Program-made: the position numbers and the translations under genes
Assembly (NCBI GenBank): GCA_049595035.1
Contig: JBMYKD010000002.1
Span: 116,740 to 180,739 of the forward strand
Length of the DNA stretch: 64,000 nt
Direction of reading: 5' to 3'
From: UBA12202 sp049595035
GTDB lineage: Bacteria > Pseudomonadota > Alphaproteobacteria > Puniceispirillales > UBA1172
Notes under the pieces: generated by a model
What the model saw: the letters and a program-made list of their open reading frames with translations, nothing else
What the model was told of the DNA's origin: nothing
Database searches by the model: none
Shown: positions 9,381 through 17,956 of the stretch, piece after piece
How positions within the stretch are numbered: position 1 is the first letter of the stretch
How the letters are laid out: each line of letters begins with the position of its first letter

Positions 9381-10742
9381 CTATTCCCCTCTAGCGGTAC
9401 GCATCGTCACAAATTCCTCAGCGGCAGTGGGATGAATGCCAATTGTGGCATCAAAATCCGCTTTTGTCGCCCCAGCTTTAATGGCAATGGCTATACCCTG
9501 AATAATTTCCGCTGCATCAGGGCCCAGCATATGAACACCAATGACTTTATCATCAGCGGTATCTACAATCAGCTTCATTAGCGTTTTTTCATTCCTTCCC
9601 GAAATGGTATTTTTCATCGCCCTGAATGATGCCGCATAAACATTGATAGACAACCCCTGATCCTTTGCCTGTTCTTCTGTTAATCCAACAGTAGCAAGAG
9701 GCGGCTGGCTAAATACAGCCGATGGAACATTTTCGTAATCCATCCGGCGTTCATGCTGACCATAAAAACGGTCAGCAAAAATATGGCCTTCGGCGATAGC
9801 CACTGGCGTCAGATTAATCCGGTCAGTCACATCACCGATTGCATAAATCGACGGAACCGAGGATTGCCCCTGATCATCAACCTTTATGGCATTCTTATCG
9901 GTTAGCGTGACCCCCTGTTCTGATAAGCCTAGCCCATCAATATTCGGCATACGGCCGGTTGCCGCCATCACAACATCTGCATGGAGTTCAGCACCATTAT
10001 CAAGCGTGATTGTTTTCAGACCTGCATCAGCATGAACAGAGGTGATATTTGCCCCGGCATGAAGCATGATACCGCGGTCCTGCATGGCGGTCATAAGCCC
10101 TTGCCGCATATCAGTATCAAAGCCACGCAAAGGTTGATCAGCCCGGAATACCAGATGCGTTTTCACCCCAAATCCGGCAAATATCCCAGCGAATTCCACC
10201 GCAATATAACCGCTTCCCAGAATGACAATCTCATCAGGGCGTTGCGCCAGATCAAGCGCTTCATTCGAGCTGATAGCGTGTTCCCGCAAGCCCGGTATAT
10301 CCGGAATAAGCGGCCAACCGCCAACAGCAATCAGGATACGTTCTGCCGTCCATGTTTTGCCATCTACTGTGACTTCATGGGCACCAGTAACCTTGCCGCG
10401 ACCGTGAAGCACAGTGACGCCGGCATTATCCATCAGGCCCTGATAGATACCTGCCAGCCGATCAAGTTCATTATTCTTGGCCATAATCAGGGCAGGCCAG
10501 TCATGTACCGGTTCTGTCACATGCCAGCCAAATCCGGCAGCATCGGCAAAATCACTGGAAAACGCTGAACCATATACCAATAGCTTTTTCGGAACACATC
10601 CGCGCAAAACACATGTGCCGCCTAACCTGTCCTCTTCAACAACAGCTACACGCGCCCCATGTCCTGCCGCTATCCTGCTTGCGCGAACGCCGCCAGAACC
10701 ACCACCAATAGTGATCAGATCAAAATCATAGATGGGTGCCAT
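9381..10742 (-). CDS. gor: Glutathione-disulfide reductase
   Basis: FAD- and NADPH-dependent flavoprotein that keeps glutathione reduced. The N-terminal FAD motif is GGGSGG, followed by the redox-active disulfide in GGTCVLRGCVPKKLL (Cys44 and Cys49 in the chosen frame). A second Rossmann motif LGSGYIAVEFAG binds NADPH, and the C-terminal HPTAAEEFVTM contains the catalytic His. The open frame extends 37 codons further upstream, but ATG at 10742 is chosen because it has GAGGAG with 7-base spacing and begins directly at the FAD domain, giving 453 residues. Two GST genes in this window are natural consumers of its product. Confidence 0.94.
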   Translation of the reverse strand: MAPIYDFDLITIGGGSGGVRASRIAAGHGARVAVVEEDRLGGTCVLRGCVPKKLLVYGSAFSSDFADAAGFGWHVTEPVHDWPALIMAKNNELDRLAGIYQGLMDNAGVTVLHGRGKVTGAHEVTVDGKTWTAERILIAVGGWPLIPDIPGLREHAISSNEALDLAQRPDEIVILGSGYIAVEFAGIFAGFGVKTHLVFRADQPLRGFDTDMRQGLMTAMQDRGIMLHAGANITSVHADAGLKTITLDNGAELHADVVMAATGRMPNIDGLGLSEQGVTLTDKNAIKVDDQGQSSVPSIYAIGDVTDRINLTPVAIAEGHIFADRFYGQHERRMDYENVPSAVFSQPPLATVGLTEEQAKDQGLSINVYAASFRAMKNTISGRNEKTLMKLIVDTADDKVIGVHMLGPDAAEIIQGIAIAIKAGATKADFDATIGIHPTAAEEFVTMRTARGE

Positions 10743-10870
10743 TACATATCTCCTCAAGCCTAGTGATACGCGGCTAACCTGAAAAAATCTATGATAAAAT
10801 CCGTAATTTTCCGATATGATGACCTTATGCTGATATCCTGCCAAAGACGGCATTGATGATGCAGGACATG

Positions 10871-11332
10871 CTAATGTACCAACCCCGGCGGCAAAAGCGT
10901 ATCCATATCCGGCCGTTCGGGACGGTCACCATAATCACCTGATATAGCAGTCGATAAACGGATATAGTCAATCAATTGCCACATGCCGGAAATTAACTCA
11001 ATCATCTGTTCCGGCGTCATGGCAAAAATTGATATCTTGGAATAAATGGAAAAGGTCACAGGCCCCGGGCAAATACCATAACCATCAAGTGTTGTTCCAA
11101 TAATATTTTCAAGCAGCATAGAGGTCAGAATAGGTGTGTAAATCGGCTCACCTGAGGTTTTGATAAACGTCCCGTATATCAGGACTTCATCTATGCTTAT
11201 CAACGGGTCAATCTGTATCGGAAAATGATTGTCATCCCCTAATACCCAGTGACCATTATCGGAATGTGAAATTTTACCTAGATCATGGTCACCCATTTCA
11301 TCAAGGGAAAGTATCAGCGCATGTACTGTCAT
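10871..11332 (-). CDS. Hypothetical protein, possible CesT/YbjN-like fold
   Basis: I do not recognise this 153-residue protein. It is acidic and without signal peptide or membrane segment. The pattern of a short N-terminal helix, several beta strands, then ILTSMLLEN, a strand pair around CPGPVTFSIYSK and a final helix after TPEQMIELISGMW resembles the alpha-beta layout of type III secretion chaperones (CesT) and YbjN proteins; this is a weak fold-level impression, with no other secretion genes nearby. A longer frame opens at a TTG (11374). ATG at 11332 is preferred because GAGG lies six bases upstream; ATG at 11338 touches that element. Confidence 0.55.
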   Translation of the reverse strand: MTVHALILSLDEMGDHDLGKISHSDNGHWVLGDDNHFPIQIDPLISIDEVLIYGTFIKTSGEPIYTPILTSMLLENIIGTTLDGYGICPGPVTFSIYSKISIFAMTPEQMIELISGMWQLIDYIRLSTAISGDYGDRPERPDMDTLLPPGLVH

Positions 11333-11600
11333 AATCATCCTCACTATTGCCTGCAAACATGCAAATTTGGACAATTATTGATTAACTATATATTAACCTT
11401 TTTAAAGAAGATGATTGTTTACATTAACAACCTCTAATGCAAATGAATAGTCTTAAGTGACATCATAGCATCAGCAACTTAATCAATGTAATTAAACAAA
11501 AAAATAGTATGGTAATTTCTCACCATACTATAAATATAAAAAAATCTTAAATTAATAATCGGTATTTTATTATGATATAAAGTCCATTATTAACGATAAT
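11333..11600. other. AT-rich intergenic region between hypothetical gene and GST
   Basis: This 268-bp stretch is very AT-rich and holds no open frame of note. It contains the probable transcription terminator of the GST gene (11497-11531) and, nearer to 11333, must hold the promoter of the downstream minus-strand hypothetical gene. I could not identify a convincing -35/-10 pair. Confidence 0.5.
11497..11531 (-). terminator. Probable intrinsic terminator after GST gene
   Basis: A perfect 10-bp inverted repeat (ATAGTATGGT at 11504-11513, ACCATACTAT at 11522-11531) with an 8-base loop is followed, when read on the minus strand, by a run of eight T residues. It lies ~70 bp beyond the stop of the GST gene. 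The stem is AT-rich, so it may be a moderate terminator. Confidence 0.6.
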
Positions 11601-12242
11601 TTAACGCCATTCGGCGGGATCGATATCATCCGGTAGTGTTGCTTTATAACTAGGCACATTGGCGGAAAATGCCATCATCCACTGCGTCAGCGATGGACAG
11701 TAATCCCGCCAGTCAATCTGCTTTCTGTAATCATAGTGATCAAGAGCACAAGCCAGAGCAATTTCTGCGGCGGTTGGCGTGGCACCATTGGTATAGGTGG
11801 GGTTTTCCGCTTTAATCTGGGCAAAACTGCGCGTGATTTTTTCACGCTGATAATCCACAAAACTTTCCACCCGCATATTTTCAGGGCGGAACCGGCCTTC
11901 ATAAACAATCAGAATCCCAGCATCAAGCATCCCTATCACACGCGACAGCGCCGTTTTTGAACGGATGCAATCCATACCTGTTCCGGGGAACAGAATACTA
12001 TTCCCATGTTCTGCGCAATGCCGCTGATCTAGGTAATCCAGTATCACGCGGGTATCGTAAAGCACGTCATCACCTACCAGTAATGCTGGTATCTTTCCAA
12101 GAGGATTCTGCTGGCGTAAATTATCATTTGGATCATTGGTATCAGCCGCCACAACAGTCAATTCATCTGACAAGCCAAGCACATCAGCGGCGATTTTGAC
12201 CATCCGGCCAAATGGGGAAGGCATAGAAGTTCTAAGGATCAT
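11601..12242 (-). CDS. Glutathione S-transferase family protein
   Basis: Thioredoxin-fold transferase of about 213 residues. The N-terminal domain begins MILRTSMPSPFGRMVKIAA, with a Ser near position 9 as candidate glutathione-activating residue, and contains NPLGKIPALLVGDD (the cis-Pro loop) and YDTRVILDYLD (the gamma-glutamyl-binding motif). A helical C-terminal domain ends in PAEWR. A longer frame exists upstream, but the ATG at 12242 starts at the first beta strand and has an AGAGAGA element upstream. It is divergent from the beta-hydroxyacid dehydrogenase gene at 12382. Substrate unknown. Confidence 0.85.
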   Translation of the reverse strand: MILRTSMPSPFGRMVKIAADVLGLSDELTVVAADTNDPNDNLRQQNPLGKIPALLVGDDVLYDTRVILDYLDQRHCAEHGNSILFPGTGMDCIRSKTALSRVIGMLDAGILIVYEGRFRPENMRVESFVDYQREKITRSFAQIKAENPTYTNGATPTAAEIALACALDHYDYRKQIDWRDYCPSLTQWMMAFSANVPSYKATLPDDIDPAEWR

Positions 12243-12381
12243 TATCTTATCTCTCTTACTTTCGTTTAAACTAGACCATGGCACTAATTCCCAAACCTGT
12301 CTAGCATTGGATTGCACCATTGGCAGGATCGCGTTAAGTTTACATATTCAAAAAAGCATTCTTCAAACAGGAGTATAAATC

Positions 12382-13245
12382 ATGGCAAAACTTGCTTTTC
12401 TAGGATTAGGAGTCATGGGGTATCCCATGGCCGGGCATCTTCAACAGGGTGGGCATGATGTCACGGTTTATAACCGGACAAAATCAAAGGCAGAAGCATG
12501 GATAAAAGAACATGGTGGCCAGATGGCTGACACCCCTGCTGAAGCCGCAAGGGATGCCGATATCGTCTTTTGCTGTGTTGGAGCAGACAAAGACCTTTAT
12601 GCAGTAACAACCGGCAAAGATGGCGCCTTTTCCAGCATGAAACCCGGCAGTATTTTTGTTGATAACACCACCGCATCAGCAGAAGCCGCGCGAACACTGG
12701 ATGCCGCGGCAAGGGAAAATCATCTTCATATGATCGATGCCCCTGTTTCAGGCGGACAGGCCGGAGCAGAAGGCGGCACCCTCACCGTTATGTGTGGCGG
12801 CGAAGACCCGATTTTTGAAAAAGTGAAACCCGTTATTTCATGCTATGCCGCAAAAGTCATTCTGATTGGTGCATCAGGCGCCGGTCAGCTCACCAAAATG
12901 GTCAACCAGATATGCATTGCGGGATTGGTACAGGCATTATCCGAGGCTATCAATTTTGGTCAACGCGCTGATCTGGATATGGATAAGGTGCTTGACGTCA
13001 TTTCAGGTGGCGCGGCGCAATCATGGCAAATGGTCAATCGCGGCTCAACCATGGCGGCGGATGAGTTTGATTTTGGCTTTGCGCTAGACTGGATGATCAA
13101 GGATTTAGGCATGTGCATGGCCGAAGCAAAGAAAAATGGCTCAACTCTGCCTGTTACAGCCTTAGTGGCGCAATATTACGCCCAGCTTTCCGATCGCGGA
13201 TTTGGCCGCAACGATACATCTGCTTTGATCAGGTTATTGCGGTAA
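12382..13245 (+). CDS. NAD(P)-dependent beta-hydroxyacid dehydrogenase (3-hydroxyisobutyrate / tartronate semialdehyde reductase family)
   Basis: The 287-residue Rossmann enzyme begins with FLGLGVMGYPMAGHL (dinucleotide binding). It carries the substrate-binding signature DAPVSGGQAGAEGGTL and the catalytic Lys in GQLTKMVNQ, then an all-helical C-terminal dimerisation domain. Members reduce or oxidise 3-hydroxyisobutyrate, tartronate semialdehyde or glyoxylate, and sequence alone does not decide. A role in reducing glyoxylate or tartronate semialdehyde would fit the oxalate genes further right, but it is not contiguous with them. CAGGAG lies 8 bases before the ATG. The stop is two bases from the convergent ribH stop. 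Confidence 0.85.
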   Translation: MAKLAFLGLGVMGYPMAGHLQQGGHDVTVYNRTKSKAEAWIKEHGGQMADTPAEAARDADIVFCCVGADKDLYAVTTGKDGAFSSMKPGSIFVDNTTASAEAARTLDAAARENHLHMIDAPVSGGQAGAEGGTLTVMCGGEDPIFEKVKPVISCYAAKVILIGASGAGQLTKMVNQICIAGLVQALSEAINFGQRADLDMDKVLDVISGGAAQSWQMVNRGSTMAADEFDFGFALDWMIKDLGMCMAEAKKNGSTLPVTALVAQYYAQLSDRGFGRNDTSALIRLLR

Positions 13246-13247
13246 GT

Positions 13248-13688
13248 TTAGAGCGTGGCATCAAGTGCGGTGATTTTAATCGCCGCATCAGCCGCTTCAA
13301 CACCTTTTTTGACAAAATGTTTTGCAAAAAACTCAATCATTTCGGGGTTTTCCTGAAAATTATGAGGAGTTAAGACAACCGATAATACAGGCACACCTGT
13401 ATCAAGCATGGCCCGCATCAGCCCGTCTAATACCGTTGCGGCAACAAAATCATGGCGATAGATACCACCATCCACCACAAAGGCACAACCGGCAATAGCC
13501 GCGTATTTTCCGCTTTCGGCCAGTTTTTTTGCCACCATAGGAATTTCCAGCGCACCCGGAACATCATAAACATCAATGTGATCAGCCGGAATTTTCTGCT
13601 GAAACCCTGCTAATGCCTGATCTACAATATCACTATGCCAGTTGGCTTTGATAAATGCATAACGTGGAGCAGATTGTGGTGCGGACAT
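13248..13688 (-). CDS. ribH: 6,7-dimethyl-8-ribityllumazine synthase, RibH2 type
   Basis: Penultimate riboflavin enzyme; condenses 5-amino-6-ribitylaminouracil with 3,4-dihydroxy-2-butanone 4-phosphate. The 146-residue protein has AFIKANWHSDIVDQA at the N-terminus (Trp in the substrate pocket), VPGALEIPMVAKKL and the His-containing YRHDFVAATVLDGL. NWHSDIVDQA is characteristic of the second lumazine synthase (RibH2) known from rhizobia and Brucella, which is decameric and has a flavin-related but less catalytic role there. No other rib gene lies near. It stands 88 bp behind the molybdoenzyme gene and could have its own promoter in that gap; AGGAG lies 9 bases before the ATG. Confidence 0.88.
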   Translation of the reverse strand: MSAPQSAPRYAFIKANWHSDIVDQALAGFQQKIPADHIDVYDVPGALEIPMVAKKLAESGKYAAIAGCAFVVDGGIYRHDFVAATVLDGLMRAMLDTGVPVLSVVLTPHNFQENPEMIEFFAKHFVKKGVEAADAAIKITALDATL

Positions 13689-13776
13689 GGGCTTATTCTC
13701 CTATATTGGATCAATATCACGGCGTGAGTATCTACATCTATATAGGTAGGTAATACGGATGAATTAAGCAAGCGGT

Positions 13777-16143
13777 CTAGTTGCTATTTTTTGTCTCATC
13801 TGCCATTTCTGGCGGCTGATGGGCGGTAATATTAATAGAACCACCTGTCCAGGGTGTGATGGATACAAGACAGGTATGTGCCGCAGGGCCCTGTGCCATT
13901 GATGATGTGCCAATATCAGGCGTAAGGACATTCGGATTACCATGCTTACAGGACAACTCTCCTTCCAGATCCGGGTCATACCATGCCCCAGTACTGACCA
14001 GAATAACACCAGCCATGATATTTGCATCAAGTACTGCCCCGCATATCATAGACCCGCGATCATTTGAAATATGCACCAGGTCACCATCATTAATGCCCCG
14101 GATAGCCGCATCAGATGGGTTTATTACCACCGGTTCATGTCCATTTATCCGGACAGCCGCACTGACTTTGCCGTGATCAAGTTGTGAGTGCAATTTGTTA
14201 TGCGGCTGATTATTTATCATATGCAGACGCATGCCCAGATCATCAACCCCAAGCCATTCGCTCGGCTCCTGCCAGTATGGGAACCCCGGAAAATCATCCA
14301 GATCAAAACCTTTTATCCGTTCGGATGAAATTTCAATCCGCCCAGATGGCGTTTTCAATGGATGCTTATCCGGATCATCACGAAAATCTTTGAGCAATAT
14401 CATCGGTTCCTTTTCTTCGGGCAGGACAAACCAGCCCTGCTTGCGAAAATCATCATAATCCGGCATCGTTTTGCCATAGCGTGACAAGGATTGCCGCGAC
14501 ATATCATATAACCATCTTTGCCATTCTTCGGCGCTACGGCCTTCGGTAAACGCCTCGGCGCAACCCATGTGCTTGGCAATCCCCGATAATATCTGATAAT
14601 CATCACGCGCCTGCCCCACCGGCGGAATAGCCTGATCCATGGACACAACGTGATTATCGCGTGGCGACATGGCAATATCCTGCCGTTCTAGTGTGGTCGT
14701 ACAAGGCAAAACAATATCTGCAAATTTGGCATTTGCGTTCCAGCACCATTCATGAACAATGATGGTATCCGGTTTCTGCCATGCCTTTACCATGCGTTGT
14801 AAATCCTGATGGTGATGAAAAGGATTTCCTCCCGCCCAGTACATCAGCTTGATATCCGGATATGTATATTCCCCGCCATTATAGCGGAAATTCTGCCCCG
14901 GATGGAGCAGCATATCACTAATACGCGCAACCGGAATAAACCGGTCAACGGCGTTCTGGCCTTGTGGCAAGGCGGTAAACTCCAGATTATTGATATTATG
15001 GCCAATCGTATTCAAGGCCGAATAACCCATGCCAAAACCGCCACCCGGTAATCCGATCTGGCCAATAAGGGCAGCAAGAACAATCCCTGCCCAATAGGGT
15101 TCTTCCCCATATTGCTGGCGGGTTAATGACCAGCTCAGGCTGATCATGCTGCGTTTTTCCACCATCTGACGGGCTAATGTAATAATACGATCCGCCGGCA
15201 CAGCAGTTATGGCTGATGCCCAGTCAGCTGTTTTTTCAATATCATCTGTCCGCCCCAATACATAATCGGCAAATGGCGCAAATCCGGTAGTGTAACGATC
15301 AACAAAGGCCTTATCATATAAATCTTCGGTGATCAGCGTATGACACAATGCCAGAATCAAGGCGGTATCTGTATTTGGGCGAATAGGCACCCATTCCGCA
15401 TCAAGATGATCACTGATATCATGCCGCAAGGGGGAAATATTCACAAAAGACACGCCGTTATCCGCGGCGGCCTGCATAGCCGGAGCCTGAATATGATTGC
15501 CTAACCCACCCTGCCCGATCTGGCCATTTTTGACAGGAAGACCACCAAAGGCCACAAGAAGTTCAGTATGTTCAATGACTGAACGCCAGCTTGTCTGATG
15601 GTAAATATAATGCCGGAAATCACCAATAACATGCGGAACAATCACCTCGGCGGCGGCAAAGCTATAAGTATTTACAGATTTTGTATAACCCCCAACACAA
15701 TTCAGAAACCGGTGAATCTGGCTTTGCGCGTGGTGGAAACGCCCTGCGCTAGCCCAGCCATAAGACCCTGCAAAAATGGATTCATTGCCGTGATCACTGA
15801 TCACCCGCTTTAATTCATCCGCAACCAGTTCTTCGGCTTTTTGCCAGCTAACGGCAACAAAAGGGTCGCGTCCACGGTTTTCCGATTTACAATCATCCGA
15901 ACCTGCCATGCCAGATTTAGCATCAAGCCAGCTTTTCCTGACCATTGGCGCGGTAATGCGGGTCGGGTGATCCAGCACATCGATAATACCTTCACCAATA
16001 GGTGATGGGTCTTTATCTGATTCAAGCGGTTCTAATCCGGTGACGCGATTATCATCTACGGAAACGGAAAAACTGCCCCAATGACTGGACGTATATAAAC
16101 GCCGCTGCGTATCATCAGCATTATTTGCATTATCATCAACCAT
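13777..16143 (-). CDS. bisC: Molybdopterin oxidoreductase, biotin/DMSO/TMAO sulfoxide reductase (BisC) family
   Basis: Bis-MGD molybdoenzyme of 788 residues that would reduce S- or N-oxides. It has SYGWASAGRFHHA (active-site Trp region) and NTYSFAAAEVI with Ser161 as likely Mo ligand, which marks the DMSO/TMAO/BisC branch rather than formate dehydrogenases (Cys) . The N-terminal 4Fe-4S cysteines of other branches are absent, as usual for this group. There is no twin-arginine signal, so it is predicted to be cytoplasmic, as in biotin sulfoxide or methionine sulfoxide reductases. No electron-donor subunit or molybdenum chaperone is adjacent. It follows the zeta-like kinase gene by 52 bp on the same strand. 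Confidence 0.88.
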   Translation of the reverse strand: MVDDNANNADDTQRRLYTSSHWGSFSVSVDDNRVTGLEPLESDKDPSPIGEGIIDVLDHPTRITAPMVRKSWLDAKSGMAGSDDCKSENRGRDPFVAVSWQKAEELVADELKRVISDHGNESIFAGSYGWASAGRFHHAQSQIHRFLNCVGGYTKSVNTYSFAAAEVIVPHVIGDFRHYIYHQTSWRSVIEHTELLVAFGGLPVKNGQIGQGGLGNHIQAPAMQAAADNGVSFVNISPLRHDISDHLDAEWVPIRPNTDTALILALCHTLITEDLYDKAFVDRYTTGFAPFADYVLGRTDDIEKTADWASAITAVPADRIITLARQMVEKRSMISLSWSLTRQQYGEEPYWAGIVLAALIGQIGLPGGGFGMGYSALNTIGHNINNLEFTALPQGQNAVDRFIPVARISDMLLHPGQNFRYNGGEYTYPDIKLMYWAGGNPFHHHQDLQRMVKAWQKPDTIIVHEWCWNANAKFADIVLPCTTTLERQDIAMSPRDNHVVSMDQAIPPVGQARDDYQILSGIAKHMGCAEAFTEGRSAEEWQRWLYDMSRQSLSRYGKTMPDYDDFRKQGWFVLPEEKEPMILLKDFRDDPDKHPLKTPSGRIEISSERIKGFDLDDFPGFPYWQEPSEWLGVDDLGMRLHMINNQPHNKLHSQLDHGKVSAAVRINGHEPVVINPSDAAIRGINDGDLVHISNDRGSMICGAVLDANIMAGVILVSTGAWYDPDLEGELSCKHGNPNVLTPDIGTSSMAQGPAAHTCLVSITPWTGGSINITAHQPPEMADETKNSN

Positions 16144-16195
16144 GGTACATCATCCCGCAATTCATCTGTCTGGTAAAGCCAAAAATAAACCTTCA

Positions 16196-17950
16196 TTATG
16201 TGTCATTAGCCCATAATCCTACCGTATGATTATGTTCTGTTTCCACATCCAGGACAGGGTCGGCCGCCATGCTTTTATCCCTATATAGATCCATATTTTC
16301 ATTACACCCCAGCGATAATAGCATATCCACTAACTGGTTTTTATCAGGACATAGCCGGGTGTTAAAATAACTCCATCGCCCGTGATTAATCTGACCATAA
16401 ACATGGGCAGTATGAAAATCAGCAAAAGTGATTTGATCCAACCTATCCATACATGACCGGATAAACTGATATGGCAGTTCTGTTATCTGTGTTAACACAT
16501 CTTCTGGTTGTCTGGCATCAACATTAATATGCCGATACCGATCAATATTAGAGAGGGCATCCGGATCAAGAATGACCATGGATTTATTTTTACCAAAGGC
16601 AATGGTTCGTGGCGGCTCTCCCAGTGGTTGATCATTGTCAAGAAACTCGAAATGAATCGTTTTATTCTGAACCTGTGACCATGAAAAAAACAGACCCGGA
16701 ATGCCAGTAAAGGCTTCAATATTATGATACAACAAATCATCAACCGCCTTATAACGCTGGGTCGACAATCCCCTATTCCACGCCCTTTCTACTGTCTGGG
16801 ATGGGGCTGTAATCACAAAAAACAGATATACCACATCGCCAAACCGCGTTAGCAGATTGCTTTGATAACTTCCTTCGGCATTAGTATCAAAGGAATCAAA
16901 ACGGAAACGGTCAATCAATAAATGCGGCATAGTTGCTGCGGCTGCTTTTTCGGCCATATACTGATCTAGCTTACGATCAATCATGGTGAGTTCATGCCCT
17001 GTCAACATAGCGGCATATTTGTAATCTTCCCCTAGTGAGTTATAATCAATCAGGTATTTTCGCCAGTAATCTGGTGAAATCACGGCATAGTCTTCCCATT
17101 TTGTGCCAAGCTTTACGGCAAGTTGCCTTTGTTTTGGGCGAAGAGTGCTTTTACCTGCCGCCGATGCCCCTTTCGTATTCATCACCACCGGTTTGGCTTG
17201 CGGGGGAAGGAAACGATACCCTTCGGCTCTGGCGGCCTGATCGAAATCATTTGTAATCATTGCCCTGACTTGCTGGCTACCATAATCATGGAAAACCAGC
17301 CTGCTAGCCAGATCAACCATCATATCCAAGTCTGATATCAACCGCCCCTGCTGACCCATCATGGCGCTACCAAGCCTAACAAGCGCGGCATAGCATGATG
17401 ACATAAGCGAGGCTTTTGGAGCATCTTTTGCTTCTTTTTTCCAGATAGCCAACAGGCTGTCATCATCCCGTCTGGTATAAGTGTTCCTGCCTTTCCATAA
17501 GCCAAAAAACTGTCTATTACCTGTGACTTCAACCATCAGGCTTTGATCAAGAATATTGCATAATTCTATCCGGATTTGCGTTTTAACCTGATCAAATTGA
17601 ATTCGGAACGCATCTAATTTGGGAATCATATGTCGTTGATAGATATGATCGACCATTGACCGTAAAGAAATCCCCAGATCAGCATAATTGGGCCCATCCG
17701 GTACATATAGATCAGACGTCACCCGTAACAGCAATTCATGAATAATCAGCCTTTCTACATTAAGGATAGCAAGGTCTGTTTCGGGCAAGCCACTTAATCG
17801 TGCCGCTTCCCGGGCATCATGGTAATTAATCGCCCCATTTTCCGGATCAAATAATGTGATGCGCGGCTTCAGATGAGGCGGGATTGATGACGAAATTCCC
17901 GGATTCCATGCGTTTTCAACAGGATTATGATCAGCGTCTTTCGTCATCAT
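16196..17950 (-). CDS. Uncharacterised P-loop kinase with zeta-toxin-like core
   Basis: No firm function. The 584-residue protein has an N-terminal ~250 residues of unknown helical character, then a P-loop NTPase: GASAAGKST at residues 261-269, ISPDYWRKYL around residue 294 (acidic residue plus Arg as in zeta/AAA-type small-molecule kinases), HLLIDRFRFDSF around 345-354, and an Arg-rich lid near ERAWNRGLS. This order matches zeta toxin/UDP-GlcNAc kinase-like cores, but the protein is far larger than a toxin and has no antitoxin partner. The ATG lies six bases after the tctA stop, with AAGG touching the start codon, so translation is probably coupled to tctA. A metabolite kinase tied to the transported substrate is one possibility. 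Confidence 0.6.
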   Translation of the reverse strand: MMTKDADHNPVENAWNPGISSSIPPHLKPRITLFDPENGAINYHDAREAARLSGLPETDLAILNVERLIIHELLLRVTSDLYVPDGPNYADLGISLRSMVDHIYQRHMIPKLDAFRIQFDQVKTQIRIELCNILDQSLMVEVTGNRQFFGLWKGRNTYTRRDDDSLLAIWKKEAKDAPKASLMSSCYAALVRLGSAMMGQQGRLISDLDMMVDLASRLVFHDYGSQQVRAMITNDFDQAARAEGYRFLPPQAKPVVMNTKGASAAGKSTLRPKQRQLAVKLGTKWEDYAVISPDYWRKYLIDYNSLGEDYKYAAMLTGHELTMIDRKLDQYMAEKAAAATMPHLLIDRFRFDSFDTNAEGSYQSNLLTRFGDVVYLFFVITAPSQTVERAWNRGLSTQRYKAVDDLLYHNIEAFTGIPGLFFSWSQVQNKTIHFEFLDNDQPLGEPPRTIAFGKNKSMVILDPDALSNIDRYRHINVDARQPEDVLTQITELPYQFIRSCMDRLDQITFADFHTAHVYGQINHGRWSYFNTRLCPDKNQLVDMLLSLGCNENMDLYRDKSMAADPVLDVETEHNHTVGLWANDT

Positions 17951-17956
17951 CCTTGA

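Noticed and set aside
9981..10568. 195-codon open frame on the plus strand
   Set aside because: Lies wholly inside glutathione reductase on the opposite strand and shows no protein-like features.
16196..17950. Zeta toxin of a toxin-antitoxin pair
   Set aside because: The protein is about twice the usual size, is coupled to tctA and has no small antitoxin gene beside it.
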